Of a stretch of DNA of 64,000 bases, positions 28,507-38,572 are shown piece by piece. The stretch comes from Candidatus Obscuribacterales bacterium (lineage in GTDB: Bacteria; Cyanobacteriota; Vampirovibrionia; Obscuribacterales; Obscuribacteraceae). A program made the position numbers and the translations under genes. The notes under the pieces were generated by a model that was not told the origin of the DNA, searched no databases, and saw only the letters and a program-made list of their open reading frames with translations. Every line of letters begins with the position of its first letter. Within the stretch, counting starts at the first letter, position 1. Location of the stretch: the NCBI GenBank assembly GCA_019750335.1, contig JAIEOQ010000008.1:124001-188000 (forward strand), given 5' to 3'.

Positions 28507-30465
28507 TCAAGATTGCTTCAATTTACGCGTCAATTGGCAAATGTCATCATAACGTCCAAATGACGGCACCAAATAAACTCCGGAGATAAGCGGACGAATC
28601 TCTTCCAGAAGCGCCTCCGAAAGCTCAATGCCGACTTTTGCTCCTTGGTCACCGGCTTTTTCCATAGCAGCCCGCACATGATCCGGAATGGTGATACCGG
28701 GTACTTCATTGTGCAGATACTCAGCATGTTTATGACTGTTCAAAGGCATAATGCCAGCGACAATCGGAATCGGACAATCACCAAAGTCATTCAAAAAATC
28801 GGTTAAATCACTAAGCTGATACAAAGGTTGGGTCATGGCAAAGTGAGCGCCGGCTTCGATTTTACCGCGGAAACGTTTGATCTCCAGTTGACGATCAACG
28901 GCTGTTGGATTTAAAGCACAAGATATGGAAAGACTGGTTGGCGAACCGATTGAATTGCCGGTAATATCCTGACCTAAATTAAGCTGCGAAATGATTTTAA
29001 TCAGCCCGATTGAATCCACATCATAAACAGCTGTGGCATGAGCATAGTTACCAATACTAGGCGGATCGCCTGTCAGAGCCAGAATATTATGCAAACCCAT
29101 TGATTGGCAGCCAAGCAAGTCGGCTTGAATGCCCATCAAATTGCGATCCCGCGTAGTGAAGTGAATTATGGTTTCAATGCCAACTTGACGTTGAATGAGC
29201 AAACAAGTAGCAATGGAAGACATGCGCACTTTCGCCATCGGGCTATCGCCAACATTGATTGTATCGGCACCGGCTTCTTTAATTTGAGCAGCCGCAGCCA
29301 ATAACTTTCGAGCAACAGCACCTTTAGGCGGATCCAATTCAACACTGACAAAAAAATCTTTCGCACCGTTATTTTTAATACGTTCAGCTAAAGACGGCAG
29401 TTTTTCGGATTCAGGTTTGCTTTGTTGTCCAGCAACGCTTTCCCCTGTCGTTTCAGGAGCATCCTTGATTTCAGCTCCGGCAGCCAAACTTATAGCCGGC
29501 ATCGGCTCTTGAGAAAACTTACTTGGTTTTTGCGAATCGCCATGTTCAGCAAAATAGCGATCCAGAGCCGTCCGCATATGACGGATATGCTCCGGCGTTG
29601 TACCGCAACAGCCACCGATCAAGCGTCCGCCTGCTTGAATAATCGGTTCAATGAAAGTAGCACAATAATCCGGTCGAGCAGTAAACATAAAATTGTTACC
29701 GACTCTTCCCGGCATACCAGCATTGGGTTGACAGGAAAGCGAGACACGATCCGGCGTAATACCGACATCAGCTAAAGCTGCTGCTAGCCGCTGCAGAGAG
29801 TCCAGCGAAGGTCCCGGACCAGCACCACAATTAATACCAATTACATCGGGCATGTTTTCGCCAAGTTCGCTCATCATACGCGCAACATCAGCCGGCGTTG
29901 CCCCGAAAACAGTCGAACCTTCAATGGTAAAGCTGAATTGAACGACAACCGGTTGTTTGGAAAGCTGACGAGCAGCACGAACAGCCGTTGCTGTTTCAAT
30001 TAAGCTGCCCATGGATTCGATAATAAACAGATCGACTCCGCCGGCAAGCAGCGCTTCCATCTGTTCTCGATAAGCAGCATCTAAGTCTTTTTTACTGACG
30101 TCCCCAAGAGGAGCCAACATTTTGCCGGTTGGTCCGACTGAACCGGCGACAAAAACCGGTTGTCCGGCAATTTCACGAGCATTGCGCGCTATTTTTGCTG
30201 CCCAAACATTCAATTGCCAGACTTCTTTTTCCAAGCCGTAAGCAGCCAAACGGTAGCGGTTGCCACAAAAAGAGTTAGTCTCGATTACTTGTGAGCCAGC
30301 GTTTATGTAATCAATATGTACCTGCTGAACCAAGCTTTGATTGCTTAAGTTCAACTTTTCAAATCCGGATTCAGGTAAATCACCGCGAGCATACAGCAGT
30401 GTACCCATGGCGCCGTCGCACAGTAATGGCTTTTTCTTGATTGCTTCTAAGAATGGGTGGGTCAT
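28507..30465 (-). CDS. Bifunctional homocysteine S-methyltransferase / methylenetetrahydrofolate reductase
   Basis: A fusion like Bacillus YitJ, 652 residues. Residues about 1-300 are a homocysteine methyltransferase domain (LCDGAMGTLLYARGDLPE, NCGAGPGPS, GGCCGTTPEH with the zinc cysteines). A linker (about 310-360) leads into a MetF-like TIM barrel (about 365-650: VSVELDPPKGA, DSPMAKVRMSS, ALTGDPPSIGN, MTQPLYQL, PIVAGIMPL) that reduces methylene-THF to methyl-THF with a flavin. It can thus supply the methyl donor for MetH, its neighbour, and may itself move methyl groups to homocysteine. Transcribed away from lepA, with 213 bases between. Confidence 0.94.
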   Translation of the reverse strand: MTHPFLEAIKKKPLLCDGAMGTLLYARGDLPESGFEKLNLSNQSLVQQVHIDYINAGSQVIETNSFCGNRYRLAAYGLEKEVWQLNVWAAKIARNAREIAGQPVFVAGSVGPTGKMLAPLGDVSKKDLDAAYREQMEALLAGGVDLFIIESMGSLIETATAVRAARQLSKQPVVVQFSFTIEGSTVFGATPADVARMMSELGENMPDVIGINCGAGPGPSLDSLQRLAAALADVGITPDRVSLSCQPNAGMPGRVGNNFMFTARPDYCATFIEPIIQAGGRLIGGCCGTTPEHIRHMRTALDRYFAEHGDSQKPSKFSQEPMPAISLAAGAEIKDAPETTGESVAGQQSKPESEKLPSLAERIKNNGAKDFFVSVELDPPKGAVARKLLAAAAQIKEAGADTINVGDSPMAKVRMSSIATCLLIQRQVGIETIIHFTTRDRNLMGIQADLLGCQSMGLHNILALTGDPPSIGNYAHATAVYDVDSIGLIKIISQLNLGQDITGNSIGSPTSLSISCALNPTAVDRQLEIKRFRGKIEAGAHFAMTQPLYQLSDLTDFLNDFGDCPIPIVAGIMPLNSHKHAEYLHNEVPGITIPDHVRAAMEKAGDQGAKVGIELSEALLEEIRPLISGVYLVPSFGRYDDICQLTRKLKQS

Positions 30466-30678
30466 AAAATCTCAACAACAAGCTATGCATGCATTATCGA
30501 CTAATTATGTTTTTCCGGCGCTGCTTAGCATCTTCATCATTACAAGCTCTTACTTTACTAAGCCATGCAAATATTCAAGCCTCTTCTCGCTACAAGGTTT
30601 CCTGCCTTATGAAAACCCTGATAAGATCAGGCGATTATCGTCGGTCATTCTCCTTTGCTTAAACAGGGTTAAGTTCGC

Positions 30679-32481
30679 GTGCCTACACCGCCATCACAGA
30701 TCCGCAATTTTTCAATCATCGCCCACATTGACCACGGCAAATCGACCTTGGCTGACCGGCTGTTGGAACAAACCGGCACTATTACCAAGCGTGAAATGCA
30801 GGCTCAGGTCCTCGACAGCCTGGATATTGAGCGCGAGCGCGGTATCACAATTAAAGCCCAAGCAGCCCGCATGGACTACACAGCCCTTGACGGCCAGAAA
30901 TATGTACTTAACCTGATCGACACTCCCGGTCACGTTGACTTCGGCTACGAAGTATCACGCAGTCTTGCTGCTTGCGAAGGTGCACTTTTAGTCGTTGACG
31001 CTTCCCAGGGCGTTGAAGCGCAAACTCTAGCTAACGTACAGTTGGCTTTGGAAAATGGACTAGAGATCGTGCCTGTAATCAATAAGATTGATTTACCAAG
31101 CGCCGATCCGGAAAGAATCTGCCAAGAAATAGAAGAAGTACTGATGATCCCGGCAAACACAGCTGTGCTTGCCAGCGCTAAAAGCAATATCGGCATTACC
31201 GAAGTGCTGGAAGCAATCGTTCGCGATATTCCGCCACCGGAGAATACTGTCGACAAGCCCTTGCGCGCCTTGGTGTTCGATAGTTATTTCGACAGCTACC
31301 GCGGAATTGTGGTTTATTTCCGAATTGTTGACGGCTCTCTCAAAAACGGACAAAAGATCCGTTTTATGGCCAACGAAAAGAATTTTGACGTCGTTGAAAC
31401 CGGTGTTCTAAAACCAAAACAAGTCAAAGTCGACGAGCTCGGTCCTGGCGAAGTAGGCTATTTAGCTGCAGCAATCAAAGACGTAGAAGTGCTGGTGGGC
31501 GATACGATCACGCTTGCTGAAGATCCGGCGCCGGAAGCGCTGCCTGGCTATCGCCCAGCCAAACCGATGGTATTCGCCGGCATTTATCCAGTGGACAACG
31601 ATCAATATCCAGACTTACGCGATGCTCTGGAGAAACTCAAACTCAATGACGCTTCGCTCTTTTTCGAGCCAGAAACTTCGGACGCTTTAGGTTTCGGCTT
31701 CCGCTGCGGCTTTCTCGGCTTATTGCATATGGAAATCATTCAAGAGCGCCTGGAGCGAGAATACAATCTAGCCCTGATCACAACAGCACCATCGGTGGTG
31801 TATCGTGTCACCAAAACAGACGGCACGGTGATCATGGTGGAGAATCCGGCAAAACTACCGCCACCGACTTATCGCGAGATGATTGAAGAACCTTTTGTTT
31901 CGGCTAGCATTCTTGTACCAAATGAATATGTCGGTCAAGTGATGGAGTTAGCTCAAGGCCGCCGCGGTATTTTCGTGGATATGAAATATCTTGATCCGCG
32001 CCGGGCTATGCTGCATTACGACATTCCTCTAGCTGAGATCATCACCGACTTTTTCGATCAATTAAAATCACGTTCTCGTGGTTACGCCAGTCTTGATTAT
32101 CATGTCAAAGAATATATTGAATCACGCTTGGTCAAGCTCGATATCCTAATCAACGGCGAACCGGTTGATGCTCTATCGGCCATTGTTCACCACGATCGAG
32201 CGGCCTCTTACGGACGGTTGCTGGCCGAAAAACTGAAAAAACTTATCCCGCGCCAAATGTTCGAAGTCCCGATTCAAGCTGCTATCGGCGGCAAAGTTGT
32301 CGCTCGCGAAACTTTATCCGCTCAGCGCAAGAATGTTTTGGCAAAATGCTACGGCGGAGATATCAGCCGTAAACGTAAACTTCTTGAGAAACAAAAAGAA
32401 GGCAAAAAACGCATGAAATCGGTAGGACGAGTGGAAATACCGCAAGAAGCGTTTATGGCTTTGTTGAAGATCGACGAATAA
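30679..32481 (+). CDS. lepA: Elongation factor 4 (translational GTPase)
   Basis: Ribosome-associated GTPase, 600 residues (usual about 600). The G motifs are AHIDHGKST, the switch [23 protein letters not shown] and NKIDLPSA. Later come the EF-G-like domains and the LepA-specific C-terminus ([40 protein letters not shown]). The GTG start at 30679 gives the family N-terminus [13 protein letters not shown]. The 213 bases upstream must hold its promoter and that of the convergently unrelated minus-strand neighbour; nothing else is visible there. A SUFU gene follows 11 bases later. Confidence 0.97.
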   Translation: MPTPPSQIRNFSIIAHIDHGKSTLADRLLEQTGTITKREMQAQVLDSLDIERERGITIKAQAARMDYTALDGQKYVLNLIDTPGHVDFGYEVSRSLAACEGALLVVDASQGVEAQTLANVQLALENGLEIVPVINKIDLPSADPERICQEIEEVLMIPANTAVLASAKSNIGITEVLEAIVRDIPPPENTVDKPLRALVFDSYFDSYRGIVVYFRIVDGSLKNGQKIRFMANEKNFDVVETGVLKPKQVKVDELGPGEVGYLAAAIKDVEVLVGDTITLAEDPAPEALPGYRPAKPMVFAGIYPVDNDQYPDLRDALEKLKLNDASLFFEPETSDALGFGFRCGFLGLLHMEIIQERLEREYNLALITTAPSVVYRVTKTDGTVIMVENPAKLPPPTYREMIEEPFVSASILVPNEYVGQVMELAQGRRGIFVDMKYLDPRRAMLHYDIPLAEIITDFFDQLKSRSRGYASLDYHVKEYIESRLVKLDILINGEPVDALSAIVHHDRAASYGRLLAEKLKKLIPRQMFEVPIQAAIGGKVVARETLSAQRKNVLAKCYGGDISRKRKLLEKQKEGKKRMKSVGRVEIPQEAFMALLKIDE

Positions 32482-32492
32482 GGTCTTTTAGT

Positions 32493-33248
32493 ATGAATGA
32501 AGCTGCCGCCATCGCCCTTAATCGTGCCTGGTCCGCCCGGAACGAGCTTTATTTGGAGCTTTTCGGCAGCCATACAGCAAGCTGGCCCTCCCGATACAGT
32601 TCACCCAACCCGCCTGAATTCGGCTCGCCCGAAGCCAATCATCTGAATCTGGCTTCTACTCTTGGGCGCAATATTAGCGAAGATGATATTGCGATCTTAA
32701 TTTATGCCCCCCATGAGAAAAGTAGAGACTGGACCTATGTCACTTCCGGCTTAAGCAATCCTTGGTTTGGCCAGCTGGACAACGAAGTTTCCGGTTTTGG
32801 CTGCGAACTTGTAATTAAATCCAAAGAGCGTGCGCACTGGCCGATTAGACTGCTCAAGCGTCTTGCTTATTACATCTTGAGTTACAGCGGTACTCTCAGC
32901 CCCGGAGTCATGCTCGAGCTGGATACACCACTTTTCCGCACAAAAAAAAGCAGCTTAGCCGGAGTGCTGGTTTGGTATGTCGACGAGGCTCCGGACTGTC
33001 TTTATCAATTGCCGTCCGGTCCTTTCGGTATTTTTTCAATCATCGGTATTACTGAAGCGGAAAACGAATTTGTACGCACAACAGAAAAATACGGCTGTTG
33101 GTGCATGCAAGAGATATTACGCCGCTGCGGTTTCGGGCAAACAACTTTACCGACAAGAGAAAATTTGATCAACAATGAAAAAACAAACGATATCGTTGCC
33201 GCCTGCTGCGCTTATGCCGAAAATTTTGCCGCCCTGGAAAATGGCTAA
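32493..33248 (+). CDS. Suppressor-of-fused (SUFU) domain protein
   Basis: A 251-residue soluble protein. Residues about 75-200 match the SUFU fold: TYVTSGLSNPWF, SGFGCELVIKSK, WPIRLLKRLAYYIL, GVLVWYVDEAP, and GIFSIIGITEAENEFVRT. In animals the fold controls Gli factors; in bacteria it is common among immunity proteins of polymorphic toxin systems, but it also occurs alone. Here it follows lepA by 11 bases and no toxin is adjacent. The C-terminal 50 residues hold four cysteines. Function unknown. Confidence 0.8.
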   Translation: MNEAAAIALNRAWSARNELYLELFGSHTASWPSRYSSPNPPEFGSPEANHLNLASTLGRNISEDDIAILIYAPHEKSRDWTYVTSGLSNPWFGQLDNEVSGFGCELVIKSKERAHWPIRLLKRLAYYILSYSGTLSPGVMLELDTPLFRTKKSSLAGVLVWYVDEAPDCLYQLPSGPFGIFSIIGITEAENEFVRTTEKYGCWCMQEILRRCGFGQTTLPTRENLINNEKTNDIVAACCAYAENFAALENG

Positions 33249-33251
33249 AAA

Positions 33252-33304
33252 TGAAAGTGCCCCGCTGAAGCTCGCTCGGATGAGCTTTTCGCAAGGCACT
33301 TTCA
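33252..33304. terminator. Two-level stem-loop between convergent genes
   Basis: Outer arms TGAAAGTGCC/GGCACTTTCA (33252-33261, 33295-33304) enclose an inner stem AAGCTC/GAGCTT (33268-33273, 33282-33287). It sits just after the SUFU stop and about 40 bases before the stop of the convergent kinase gene. There is no U-tract, so it may stabilise 3' ends or terminate weakly in both directions. Confidence 0.55.
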
Positions 33305-33342
33305 CATCGGGTTGATTGGGCTGGTAGAGTAATAATACGAAT

Positions 33343-35196
33343 TCATTGTGGAATTTTTGTGGATTCCAAACGTTTAGAACCAAGATTTTCCATATTCGCT
33401 CTAAACTTTTGCAGATTGGAAATATAAAGCTGATTTTTAGGCGATAAGCTCAAAGCTTCCTTTTGTTTAGCTACAGCTTGAGCGTAGTCACCTTGCCGGT
33501 TAAACTGCAGAGCTTCAGTCGTTAAAGAATGAGCCAAACAAGAAGCAAAATAAGCATTGCCCGGCTCCAGCTGATGGGCTTGCTTGAATTTTTGCGAAGC
33601 CTGGAAAAAATCATGAGATAGAGCCGAAGTTCGTCCTTGTTCGGCAAGCTTCATCGCTTCACTTGTAGATTCGTTTTGCGACTCGTTTATCGCCGTCTCT
33701 TCCGGCGAAACGGCTGCCGGAGCCGATTCTTCCTTAGGCTTAAGCGAGGCTTCAGGCGCTTCAACTTCAACTTCAACTGCTCGGCGCGGCGCCTCAGCCT
33801 CAACTTTAGGTTTGGTTCTAGACTCTTGTTGCATCTGCACAGCAGCAAGTGCAAGCGTGCTACTACCGTCTTTGCTCGGCTTCGGATTTAAAGCTTTGAC
33901 TTTAACTACTTCCACCTGGGGTTTTCTCTCTACCGAAAGCAGAGCCGGCTCGCCGACAACTCGCTCCGCTTGCGCCGGCGTTTCCGTCTGAGGCTTTGCT
34001 ATTCGTTGAGTTCGATAAACGACTGTCGGTGCTTTCTCGTTTTGCGATTCAAGCTGACTGATTCGCTCATTTTGCAAATTGATATAAGCCATAGTACCGG
34101 CAATTAAAACACCGATAAGAAGAGCGGCGGCCGCAATCACTGTTGTTGCCGGGCGAGCGGTTTGTTTTTGCACTTTTTCGGTCATTTTAACTTGCGGATC
34201 AGCCTGGGGTAAAACAGACTTACGCAAACTTTTTCTTTCTTGAGAAGCAAATAGTTCGCTCGGCGATAAAACATGAACAGCCGAGGTTGCAGCGCTAGCC
34301 GCTGAACTTGTACTTTCAGCTTTAATCGAATCAAGCAAAGCATATTTAACTTGGGCCATGGTTTGATAACGCCGGGCCGGTTCTTTATCCAAACAACGAA
34401 AAACAACCTCTTCTAGCCTAGTCGGTATGGCCAAATCCGGCACAATCGCCCGAAAAGGTTGCGGCATTTGGTGTACATGCAAATACAGAGTGTCATAAAC
34501 CGTTTCACCTCTTAAAGGAACGGCTCCGGTTAAAGCTTCATACAAACAAACACCGAGAGAATAAATATCCGTACTCGGACCAAGTTCCAGATACATACAT
34601 TGTTCCGGACTGAGATAAACCGGACTGCCGCATACTTCACCGGTTCGCGTAATAGCCTGAACCTCATCGCCTTCACCCTGAACAATCTTAGCCACACCAA
34701 GATCGACTATTTTTACCGATTCGGATCCATCGGTATTTTTAACGACTAATATATTGGCCGGCTTTAAATCGCGATGAATAACACCACGCTCGTGAGCATG
34801 ATAAACAGCATCACAAACCTGAGCGAACAGTTTAACTAAACGACTAGGCTCCAGACGCTTTTCGCTGCGCAAAACATGATAGAGCGAAATGCCGTCAACA
34901 TAATCCATAATCAGATAAGGCACACCTTCGGTGGTGTAGCCAAAGTCGATCACACTGATCAAATTAGGGTGAGAGAGGCGTCCGGAAGCTCTAGCTTCAC
35001 GCTCAAATCTTGCTTTGCTGCGATCATCGGTCATGCGTTGAACCGGCAGCATTTTAATAGCAACAACACGACCTAAAATGTCATGTTTCGCCTTATAAAC
35101 GACACCCATGCTGCCTTTGCCTAATAAAGCCAGAATTTCATAGCGGCCAGCAATACGATCGCCAACTTGCAAATCTTCGTAAGACGAAGGGTCCAT
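33343..35196 (-). CDS. Membrane Ser/Thr protein kinase with C-terminal TPRs
   Basis: PknB-type (Hanks) kinase of 617 residues. The kinase domain (about 13-280) has GKGSMG (26-31), ATP lysine K48 (VAIKML), catalytic HRDLKPAN and DLG in place of DFG. One membrane helix lies at about 349-370 (TVIAAAALLIGVLIAGTMAYI). A coiled, low-complexity Glu/Val/Ala-rich stretch follows, then TPR repeats near the C-terminus (AMKLAEQGRTSAL, GNAYFASCLAHSLTTEALQFN), presumably outside the membrane. The start is taken at the ATG at 35196 with AGGTGGG upstream; the TTG at 35241 lacks one. It probably senses an extracytoplasmic partner through the TPRs; targets are unknown. Confidence 0.92.
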   Translation of the reverse strand: MDPSSYEDLQVGDRIAGRYEILALLGKGSMGVVYKAKHDILGRVVAIKMLPVQRMTDDRSKARFEREARASGRLSHPNLISVIDFGYTTEGVPYLIMDYVDGISLYHVLRSEKRLEPSRLVKLFAQVCDAVYHAHERGVIHRDLKPANILVVKNTDGSESVKIVDLGVAKIVQGEGDEVQAITRTGEVCGSPVYLSPEQCMYLELGPSTDIYSLGVCLYEALTGAVPLRGETVYDTLYLHVHQMPQPFRAIVPDLAIPTRLEEVVFRCLDKEPARRYQTMAQVKYALLDSIKAESTSSAASAATSAVHVLSPSELFASQERKSLRKSVLPQADPQVKMTEKVQKQTARPATTVIAAAALLIGVLIAGTMAYINLQNERISQLESQNEKAPTVVYRTQRIAKPQTETPAQAERVVGEPALLSVERKPQVEVVKVKALNPKPSKDGSSTLALAAVQMQQESRTKPKVEAEAPRRAVEVEVEAPEASLKPKEESAPAAVSPEETAINESQNESTSEAMKLAEQGRTSALSHDFFQASQKFKQAHQLEPGNAYFASCLAHSLTTEALQFNRQGDYAQAVAKQKEALSLSPKNQLYISNLQKFRANMENLGSKRLESTKIPQ

Positions 35197-35257
35197 GCGC
35201 CCACCTGTGCAACGAATGGCCAGATTACTTGTTTCGGACAAGGACTGTCAAGTCGAT

Positions 35258-36727
35258 TTAACCTTGGGCATCAGCCTTTTTTCGCCCCCGCCAAATGAAA
35301 TAAGCGGGTAGGCCGGAAAGAATTATCAGCAAACCAGCACCGGCATTTCGGGGCGATAACATAATTTGCCCACACATAATGAAGGAAGCCGCCACCAAAT
35401 ATAGTACCGGCAAAAGCGGGTAGGCCCAGACTCTGTAAGGGCGAGGCAAGTTCGGTTCTTTGCGACGCAACACAATCAGGGCGGCAACCGTAAGAATATA
35501 GAAAGCCAGCGCGGCAAAAACGACAAACTCAAGCAGATCCGAATAAGTACCGGAGGTGGCCAAAAAAGCGGACCATACGCCTTGAATCAAAAGTCCGTAA
35601 ACAGGTACACCGGCCTTGCGACTTAGCTCCGCTGCTTTTTTGAAAAAGAGCCCATCTTTAGCCATAGCATAATAAACTCGCGCTCCGGAAAGAATCAAAC
35701 CGTTCAAACAACCGAAAGTGGAGATCATAATCGCGCAAGCCATAATCCCTTCGCCTGCCGCTCCGAAGATGATCTGCGCAGCAGCAGTACCGACTCGATC
35801 TTCTTTAGCGAACTGAATACCACGCTCAATTACACTGGCACCGTCCGGGCTACCCGCTAAAGGGAGTAAAAACAAATAAACAATATTAGTGATCAAATAA
35901 AGTCCGACTACAAGTAGCGTGCCAATCGCTAAGCTTTTCGGCAAGACTTTCTCCGGATTTTTTACTTCTTCGCCGGCAAAAGTAATGTTATTCCAGGCAT
36001 CACAAGAGAACAAAGCACCGACCATGGCCAAGCCCATGGTCATGATTAAAGTAACACCGCTGATTGGGTTGTGATGAATGTCTTGAGCTTGCCAAAAATT
36101 TTGCCAATTGACCGACAACCCGTGAAATTTGTCGAAAGCTAAAAGTCCGAGCACAACAATAGCTGACAAAGCAAAAACTTTTGCCGCAGTAAAAGTAGTT
36201 TGAATCAGCTTTGCCGCTTCAATACCACGACAATTGACAAAAGTAAGGAAAGCGATCAGAACAACGCTTATGACTTGTAGCGCGGAAAGTTTCCAGGCGC
36301 CAAGTTGCAAGAGCACCGTACTGTTCGACACCCAAGGCACAAACACACCAAGAAACTTGGCAAATCCAACACCAACAGCAGCGATGGTACCGGATTGAAT
36401 CACAGTAAATAATGTCCAACCATAGAGAAATGCGGCTAAGGGTCCGTATGCTTTACGCAAAAAGACGTACTGTCCGCCGGCTTGAGGAAACATTGCTGCC
36501 AATTCGCTATAACAAAGAGCAGCAATCACAGTCATCAGTCCGGCTAGAATCCAGCAGATAAGCAGCAATCCTGGTGAACCGAGCTGACGAGAAGTTTCAG
36601 CCGAAACAATAAAAATACCCGAGCCGATCATAGAGCCGACCACAATCGCTACGGCATCAACTAATCCTAAAGCACGCTTAAATTGTCCTTGCTCTTCTTG
36701 CTCAGAGCAAGACACACCAGTTGTCAT
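35258..36727 (-). CDS. APC-family amino acid permease
   Basis: A 489-residue inner-membrane transporter with about 12 hydrophobic segments. TM1 carries the broken-helix substrate motif GSMIGSGIFI typical of APC transporters, followed by SELAAMFPQAGGQYVFLRKAYG. The layout resembles bacterial LAT-type exchangers such as YfnA/SteT. AGGAGA lies six bases before the ATG at 36727. The substrate cannot be named from sequence. Confidence 0.9.
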   Translation of the reverse strand: MTTGVSCSEQEEQGQFKRALGLVDAVAIVVGSMIGSGIFIVSAETSRQLGSPGLLLICWILAGLMTVIAALCYSELAAMFPQAGGQYVFLRKAYGPLAAFLYGWTLFTVIQSGTIAAVGVGFAKFLGVFVPWVSNSTVLLQLGAWKLSALQVISVVLIAFLTFVNCRGIEAAKLIQTTFTAAKVFALSAIVVLGLLAFDKFHGLSVNWQNFWQAQDIHHNPISGVTLIMTMGLAMVGALFSCDAWNNITFAGEEVKNPEKVLPKSLAIGTLLVVGLYLITNIVYLFLLPLAGSPDGASVIERGIQFAKEDRVGTAAAQIIFGAAGEGIMACAIMISTFGCLNGLILSGARVYYAMAKDGLFFKKAAELSRKAGVPVYGLLIQGVWSAFLATSGTYSDLLEFVVFAALAFYILTVAALIVLRRKEPNLPRPYRVWAYPLLPVLYLVAASFIMCGQIMLSPRNAGAGLLIILSGLPAYFIWRGRKKADAQG

Positions 36728-36791
36728 AGGGATTCTCCTCTAGCCACAGCCAGAGCATTATCCCTGCTTGAAAAGACAGAAAGCTAATTAG

Positions 36792-37367
36792 CTAAGCCGA
36801 AAGTGGCGGCGGCCCAGGCAATGAACCGGCACATAAAACTCCGCCTATTTGTTTAGCTAAAAGACGCGGTTCTTCCGACGGCGCCGGCTCCATCACACTA
36901 CAACCATCGAGATTGCTTGAAACGGCATAAACGCTACTACCTAAATAAGCCACGGTCGGCACAGTTAAAACTCGCATAGCTTGCTTGAGATAAATGGATA
37001 TCACAGCCGCATCGCGAAACTGTCCGGTTGCTATTTCAACTTTAAGTACAGCCGGGTCTAAAAAAACAACACCGGATCCGGCAAAAGCAAAAGCAAGAAA
37101 ACGAATATGCTCAATTAGCAAAGACGGCTTAGTGGCATAAGCAAGCACCGCTTCTTCAATTTTACGCAAATCACCTTCGATTAAAGATTGACCAAGCCGA
37201 ATAACACGCTCAAAATCCGATGAGACCAGTTGATTACAACTGTCGAGTTTATTGGCCAGCTCCTCTTTAGCTTGGATTTGCTCCATGCCTATTTTAGGCA
37301 AAGCTAAAAAAGCATCCGACCAATCAAATTGAGAGTTACGCGGTTTACATTCTTCCATAGCGCTCAT
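36792..37367 (-). CDS. Helical soluble protein, unknown function
   Basis: I do not recognise this 191-residue protein. It looks all-helical up to about residue 160 (AKEELANKLDSCNQLV, FRDAAVISIYLKQAMRVLTV), with a Pro/Gly-rich C-terminus (AGSLPGPPPLSA). No signal peptide or membrane segment. It lies 64 bases upstream of the permease in the same direction. The ATG at 37358 is an alternative start. The 170 bases upstream (37368-37537) hold a small hairpin (CGGAATC/GATTCCG at 37456-37472) and no gene. Confidence 0.6.
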   Translation of the reverse strand: MSAMEECKPRNSQFDWSDAFLALPKIGMEQIQAKEELANKLDSCNQLVSSDFERVIRLGQSLIEGDLRKIEEAVLAYATKPSLLIEHIRFLAFAFAGSGVVFLDPAVLKVEIATGQFRDAAVISIYLKQAMRVLTVPTVAYLGSSVYAVSSNLDGCSVMEPAPSEEPRLLAKQIGGVLCAGSLPGPPPLSA

Positions 37368-37537
37368 TTCTCTATTGCAGCAAAGCGCAGCCCAATCAAC
37401 ATCTGGCTAGGCCAGACATCCAATATACGCGGTAAGGCTACTTAGTAAGAGAGATCGGAATCAAAGATTCCGCCCGATATACTTCCTCGGGAATAATGTG
37501 CCTTATTTAATGTGTTTTGTCAAGGGTTTTGTGGAAT

Positions 37538-38572
37538 TCAGGATTTCAACGCTACGGCAATTTCGTTAGCATTAGCCCAGTACATTTCTCTGTGCTTGCG
37601 ATAGAACTCAATAGTCTTAGCCAAACCTTCTTCCAGGCTGGTAGTTGGTTTCCAACCGACAATTTTGGCAATTTTGCTAACGTCGGAATAAAAATCACCA
37701 GGCTCTTGCGCTTTACGCTCCGGCGAGAATTCGGCATATTCCCATTTGCCTTGCTGAGCGACTTTAACAATGGTCTTAACCAGTTCAATAAAGTTGACTG
37801 GAATATCAGAGCCAACATTGAAAATTTCACCATAAGCTTCGGGCACTAATGCCGATTGCACTATGGCTTCAATACAATCATCGGCATACAGGAAATCGCG
37901 CAAAATGCTGCCGTCACCAAAAACTTTGATCGTTTCATTATCCAAAGCAAGACGGACAAACCAGTTACAAACACCGAAGCGCGAATGCTTCATTTGTGAG
38001 CGCGGTCCGTAGATATTGCTCAAGCGCAAAAGAACCGAGCGAATACCATGTACATCGTTATAAACTTTGATAATTTTTTCGGCGCTGAGATTGGAGATCT
38101 CGTAAATACCTTTCGGGTTGGTCGGCGCTTCTTCGTTAACCGGTAGAGAAACTGAGGCACCGTACTGGCCGCGGGTGCCGGTGTAAACAACAATTGCGTC
38201 TTTGTTATGTTTGCGCAGCGCTTCCATTAATATCGCCGTGCCGGTGATATTAATTTCAATGTCCGGAAAAGGGTTGGAAAGACTCATCAAATGGCAAACC
38301 TGTCCGGCCAGATGAAAAACATAATCCTGATCGCGAACTAAGTATGTGACGGCATTCTCATCACGAATGTCGCAATAGTTGATCCGTACTTTGTCACGGA
38401 TTGGAAACACATTGAATTCGTTTCCGCCGTAATCAGGAATCATTGAATCCAGAATAGTGACTTTGGCACCAAGCTCCGAAAGCCGGATCGCCAAATTAGA
38501 ACCGATGAAGCCCATGCCTCCGGTTATCAATACTGATTTGCCAACGAAACTGTTCGCCGTACTGGCAGCCAT
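37538..38572 (-). CDS. NAD-dependent sugar-nucleotide epimerase/dehydratase, YxxxN variant
   Basis: Extended SDR of 344 residues: Rossmann motif TGGMGFIGSNLA, DIRD, HLAGQV, then TGTRGQYG, and the YxxxK site reads YEISN (Y157, N161) so the usual lysine is asparagine. The C-terminal part has RLSNIYGPR and FGDGSILRDFLYADD, typical for UDP- or dTDP-sugar enzymes. Start ATG 38572 has GGGAG nine bases upstream; the frame is open to 38653. It is divergent from the DegT aminotransferase, 230 bases away, suggesting a joint role in making a modified sugar. The lysine loss may alter the chemistry. Confidence 0.88.
   Translation of the reverse strand: MAASTANSFVGKSVLITGGMGFIGSNLAIRLSELGAKVTILDSMIPDYGGNEFNVFPIRDKVRINYCDIRDENAVTYLVRDQDYVFHLAGQVCHLMSLSNPFPDIEINITGTAILMEALRKHNKDAIVVYTGTRGQYGASVSLPVNEEAPTNPKGIYEISNLSAEKIIKVYNDVHGIRSVLLRLSNIYGPRSQMKHSRFGVCNWFVRLALDNETIKVFGDGSILRDFLYADDCIEAIVQSALVPEAYGEIFNVGSDIPVNFIELVKTIVKVAQQGKWEYAEFSPERKAQEPGDFYSDVSKIAKIVGWKPTTSLEEGLAKTIEFYRKHREMYWANANEIAVALKS

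Noticed and set aside
37456..37472. CGGAATC/GATTCCG hairpin as a terminator of the epimerase gene
   Set aside because: The stem is only seven pairs, has no T-tract, and lies upstream rather than downstream of the epimerase direction relative to a clear end.
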